NCBI GenBank assembly: GCA_029260985.1
Contig: JAJDCE010000098.1
Span: forward strand, 1 to 6,756
Reading direction: 5' to 3'
Length of the DNA stretch: 6,756 bases
Origin: Patescibacteria group bacterium
GTDB taxonomy: Bacteria; Patescibacteriota; Gracilibacteria; UM-FILTER-43-11
Shown: positions 5,218 through 6,756 of the stretch, piece after piece
Layout: every line of letters starts with the position of its first letter
Numbering within the stretch: the first letter of the stretch is position 1
The notes under the pieces: generated by a model
What the model was told of the DNA's origin: nothing
Databases searched by the model: none
Seen by the model: only the letters and a program-made list of their open reading frames with translations
Program-made: the position numbers and the translations under genes

Positions 5218-6162
5218 TTAATAGAAGAGGGAGCTGACGGATTTTTGGTGGGTGACGCTGGCGATGATATCCGCGAGTAGTGGGGCGATTGAGATTTGTT
5301 TAAGCCCTTTAAATTTCTTTTCTTTTGGAATCGGCATAGTGTTGGCGACGATTACCTCTTTAAAGCCAGCTTTTGACAGACGTTTGACGGCGGGGCCGGA
5401 AAAAATAGGGTGAGTGGCAGCTAGATACATGTCTTTTTTAGCTCCATGTTTCAGGAGCGCTTCGTGAGCGGCTACCACGCTACCGGCAGTGTCGATCATA
5501 TCATCGTAAATTACACACGTTCTTCCTTTTACATCACCTACCACATGAGTGGTTTGAGCGACGTTGTGCTCGGGTCTTGTTTTGTGGAGGATGGCAATAG
5601 GCGCTCCCAGATCGTCTGCGAATTTTTTGGCGTTTTTGGCACCACCAGCATCAGGAGAAATTACAGTAATGTCTTTAAGTTTTTTGGCTTTAAAGTATTT
5701 TGCGAACAGGCGATGAACGTTGATATTATCAACCGGAACGTCGAAGAAAGCCTGGTTCTGATCGGAGTGTAATTCGAAGGTAATCACATGATCTGCACCG
5801 GCTGTTACCAGTAGATCAGCCATTAATTTTGCGGAGATGGGTTCACGTGGAACGTGTACTTTGTCCTGCCTTGAGTACCCGAAGTGAGGGAGGATAACAT
5901 GTACTTTGGTAGCGAAAGAAAGCTTTGCGGCGTTGATCATTAGGAAGAGTTCAATGTAATCCTCATTCATGAATTGATCCCGGCAGGTTTGGATGATGAA
6001 CACTTCCTTTCCACGCATTGTATTTTCGAATTTTACATATTTTTCCCCGCAGGAAAAAGTAGACAGCTGCACTTTTCCAAGTGGTTTCTTGAGCTGTTTT
6101 GCGATTTCTTTGGCTAGTTCCTGGTGGGAAGAGCCAGAGAAGAGAGAGAAGGTGGTGGCCAT
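5218..6162 (-). CDS. prs: Ribose-phosphate pyrophosphokinase (PRPP synthetase)
   Basis: This 314-residue cytosolic enzyme transfers pyrophosphate from ATP to ribose 5-phosphate, giving PRPP for purine, pyrimidine, NAD and histidine synthesis. Length is normal for class I. Visible features are FSGSSHQELAKEIAKQL (8-24), FSCGEKYVKFENTMRG (36-51), the ATP-binding loop FGYSRQDKVHVPREPISAKL (94-113), the signature TFELHSDQNQAFFDVPVDN (128-146, His132), the catalytic flexible loop HKTRPEHN (193-200, Lys194 and Arg196) and the PRPP/ribose phosphate loop VIYDDMIDTAGSV (217-229). All key residues are present. The start agrees with the usual distance to the first FSG motif. No Shine-Dalgarno motif precedes it; an extended -10 promoter lies about 40 bases upstream. 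gap follows after 62 bases. Confidence 0.97.
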   Translation of the reverse strand: MATTFSLFSGSSHQELAKEIAKQLKKPLGKVQLSTFSCGEKYVKFENTMRGKEVFIIQTCRDQFMNEDYIELFLMINAAKLSFATKVHVILPHFGYSRQDKVHVPREPISAKLMADLLVTAGADHVITFELHSDQNQAFFDVPVDNINVHRLFAKYFKAKKLKDITVISPDAGGAKNAKKFADDLGAPIAILHKTRPEHNVAQTTHVVGDVKGRTCVIYDDMIDTAGSVVAAHEALLKHGAKKDMYLAATHPIFSGPAVKRLSKAGFKEVIVANTMPIPKEKKFKGLKQISIAPLLADIIASVTHQKSVSSLFY

Positions 6163-6201
6163 ATTTTTTCTGTTTAGCGATTTTAACTTTTTTCGGATTT
6201 A

Positions 6202-6210
6202 ATCTTAACA
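6202..6210 (-). promoter_or_regulatory. prs: Candidate extended -10 promoter of prs
   Basis: On the minus strand TGT-TAAGAT (6210-6202) fits an extended -10 (TGn followed by a four-of-six match to TATAAT). The -35 region falls in the repeat cluster at 6219-6255 and has no good match (TTCCCG at 17-base spacing). Initiation near 6195 would give a leader of about 33 bases. Confidence 0.4.
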
Positions 6211-6218
6211 TAACCTCT

Positions 6219-6255
6219 GGGATTCGGGAATCAGGATTCGGGATTCAGAATCAGG
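6219..6255. repeat. GATTC/GAATC repeat cluster upstream of prs
   Basis: GATTCGGGA occurs at 6221-6229 and 6235-6243, and AATCAGG at 6229-6235 and 6249-6255. Within these, GATTC-GG-GAATC (6221-6232) and GATTC-A-GAATC (6242-6252) are short perfect dyads. The cluster lies between the terminator of the 122-residue gene and the prs -10 element, so it occupies the prs upstream control region. Confidence 0.75.
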
Positions 6256-6291
6256 TTAGGTGGACAGAATGTCGAATTTTATTTGGAATAC

Positions 6292-6315
6292 AAAAAAGAG
6301 GCATTGTTTAGCCTC
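6292..6315 (-). terminator. Rho-independent terminator of the 122-residue gene
   Basis: On the minus strand GAGGC (6315-6311), the eight-base loop TAAACAAT, GCCTC (6302-6298) and then six T (6297-6292) form a short GC-rich hairpin with a U tract. It lies 30 bases past the stop at 6346 and separates that gene from prs. Confidence 0.8.
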
Positions 6316-6345
6316 AGTTCTTGGTGATTGATAACTAGTATTTGG

Positions 6346-6714
6346 TTATTTGTCTGTTTCTTCTGACTCTTCAAATTGCTTTGCTCTTTCCTGAACGGCT
6401 TCGACTGGGAAGTCCGGGTCGCGGTGTTTGCAGTCTGGGTTTAAGCAGTCATAGCATTCAAGTCTAAAACCATTAATTATTGGGAGTTCTTTGTTAGCCG
6501 TTTTATCTAAAACAGCATCTGCACCCCAATCTATGCCCTCCAGATAATCTGCTTGATTTGCATTCATACAAACGCCAGTATTTAGAGCGATTCGGATGCT
6601 GAAGACAACATTTGCCAGATCATCATAGTCATCTCTTAGCTCTTCTCTCTTTTCGTGTTGCAAAAGATAATCATAAACATATGTACCATGTGTAGGCTTG
6701 TTCAGCTTGGGCAT
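6346..6714 (-). CDS. Hypothetical acidic protein with C-terminal Cys/His cluster, 122 residues
   Basis: A frame from ATG 6714-6712 to TAA 6348-6346 encodes an acidic soluble protein without a signal peptide or membrane segment. The first 35 residues are helix-prone and charged (YDYLLQHEKREELRDDYDDL, 14-33). A middle section includes ALNTGVCMNANQADYLEGID (43-62). Near the end, CYDCLNPDCKHRD (87-99) sets Cys87, Cys90, Cys95 and His97 as Cx2Cx4CxH, a plausible zinc or metal site. The tail is acidic (EESEETDK). I recognise no family; a metal-binding adaptor or regulator is only a guess. A real gene is supported by its length, a clean terminator 30 bases downstream and an upstream element shared with the 65-residue gene. 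No Shine-Dalgarno motif is seen. Confidence 0.75.
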   Translation of the reverse strand: MPKLNKPTHGTYVYDYLLQHEKREELRDDYDDLANVVFSIRIALNTGVCMNANQADYLEGIDWGADAVLDKTANKELPIINGFRLECYDCLNPDCKHRDPDFPVEAVQERAKQFEESEETDK

Positions 6715-6727
6715 ATTTAAATTTAAA

Positions 6728-6752
6728 GTTGTTAAATAGATTACTATTTAAT
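6728..6752 (-). promoter_or_regulatory. Upstream element shared with the 65-residue gene (copy 2)
   Basis: On the minus strand ATTAAATA (6752-6745), eight bases, TTTAACAAC (6736-6728), then TTTAAATT and TAAAT just before the ATG at 6714. It repeats the block order found upstream of 2054 with small spacing changes. The window ends four bases further on, so any -35 is cut off. Confidence 0.45.
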
Positions 6753-6756
6753 CATA

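Noticed and set aside
5446..5772. 108-codon plus-strand frame within prs
   Set aside because: It is fully antisense to conserved prs motifs and resembles no family.
5963..6211. 82-codon minus-strand frame overlapping the prs start
   Set aside because: It runs through the 5' part of prs in another frame, is unusually basic, and its ATG overlaps the candidate prs promoter.

Overview
The window looks like bacterial chromosome, AT-leaning, with no phage, IS or CRISPR signatures. The protein style, small compact genes, start codons without a Shine-Dalgarno motif and scattered short-unit repeat clusters suggest an uncultured Patescibacteria/CPR-type lineage. That placement is an impression from sequence style and was not tested by a search.

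Layout. At the left edge a minus-strand gene (start 592) runs off the window; it encodes an anchored or exported protein of a widespread uncharacterised family. Divergent from it, on the plus strand, is ribD (758-1717), a deaminase/reductase of riboflavin synthesis that carries a heptad repeat and a long palindrome inside its reading frame and seems to lack its last strands. A plus-strand tRNA-Ser(GCU) with encoded CCA follows (1764-1854). The rest is a minus-strand block, read from right to left: a 122-residue protein with a Cys cluster (6714-6346) ending at a good intrinsic terminator; ribose-phosphate pyrophosphokinase prs (6162-5218); glyceraldehyde-3-phosphate dehydrogenase gap (5155-4148); a metallo-beta-lactamase/beta-CASP RNA nuclease (4054-2660); a seven-helix membrane protein (2660-2115) whose start overlaps the nuclease stop by one base; and a 65-residue charged protein (2054-1857).

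Function. gap is central glycolysis, prs makes PRPP for nucleotide synthesis, the beta-CASP enzyme handles RNA maturation or decay, and RibD belongs to flavin synthesis. These are housekeeping genes side by side rather than one pathway. The nuclease and membrane protein are the only pair with strong evidence of co-translation.

The least ordinary signal is not a gene. prs, gap and the nuclease gene each have a different cluster of short direct or inverted repeats immediately upstream, in the promoter zone, and ribD has two repeat structures within its coding sequence. Two small-protein genes share an AT-rich upstream element. Several starts sit only a few bases downstream of a -10-like hexamer, which suggests leaderless or near-leaderless transcripts. 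I see no clear new defence or mobile system here.
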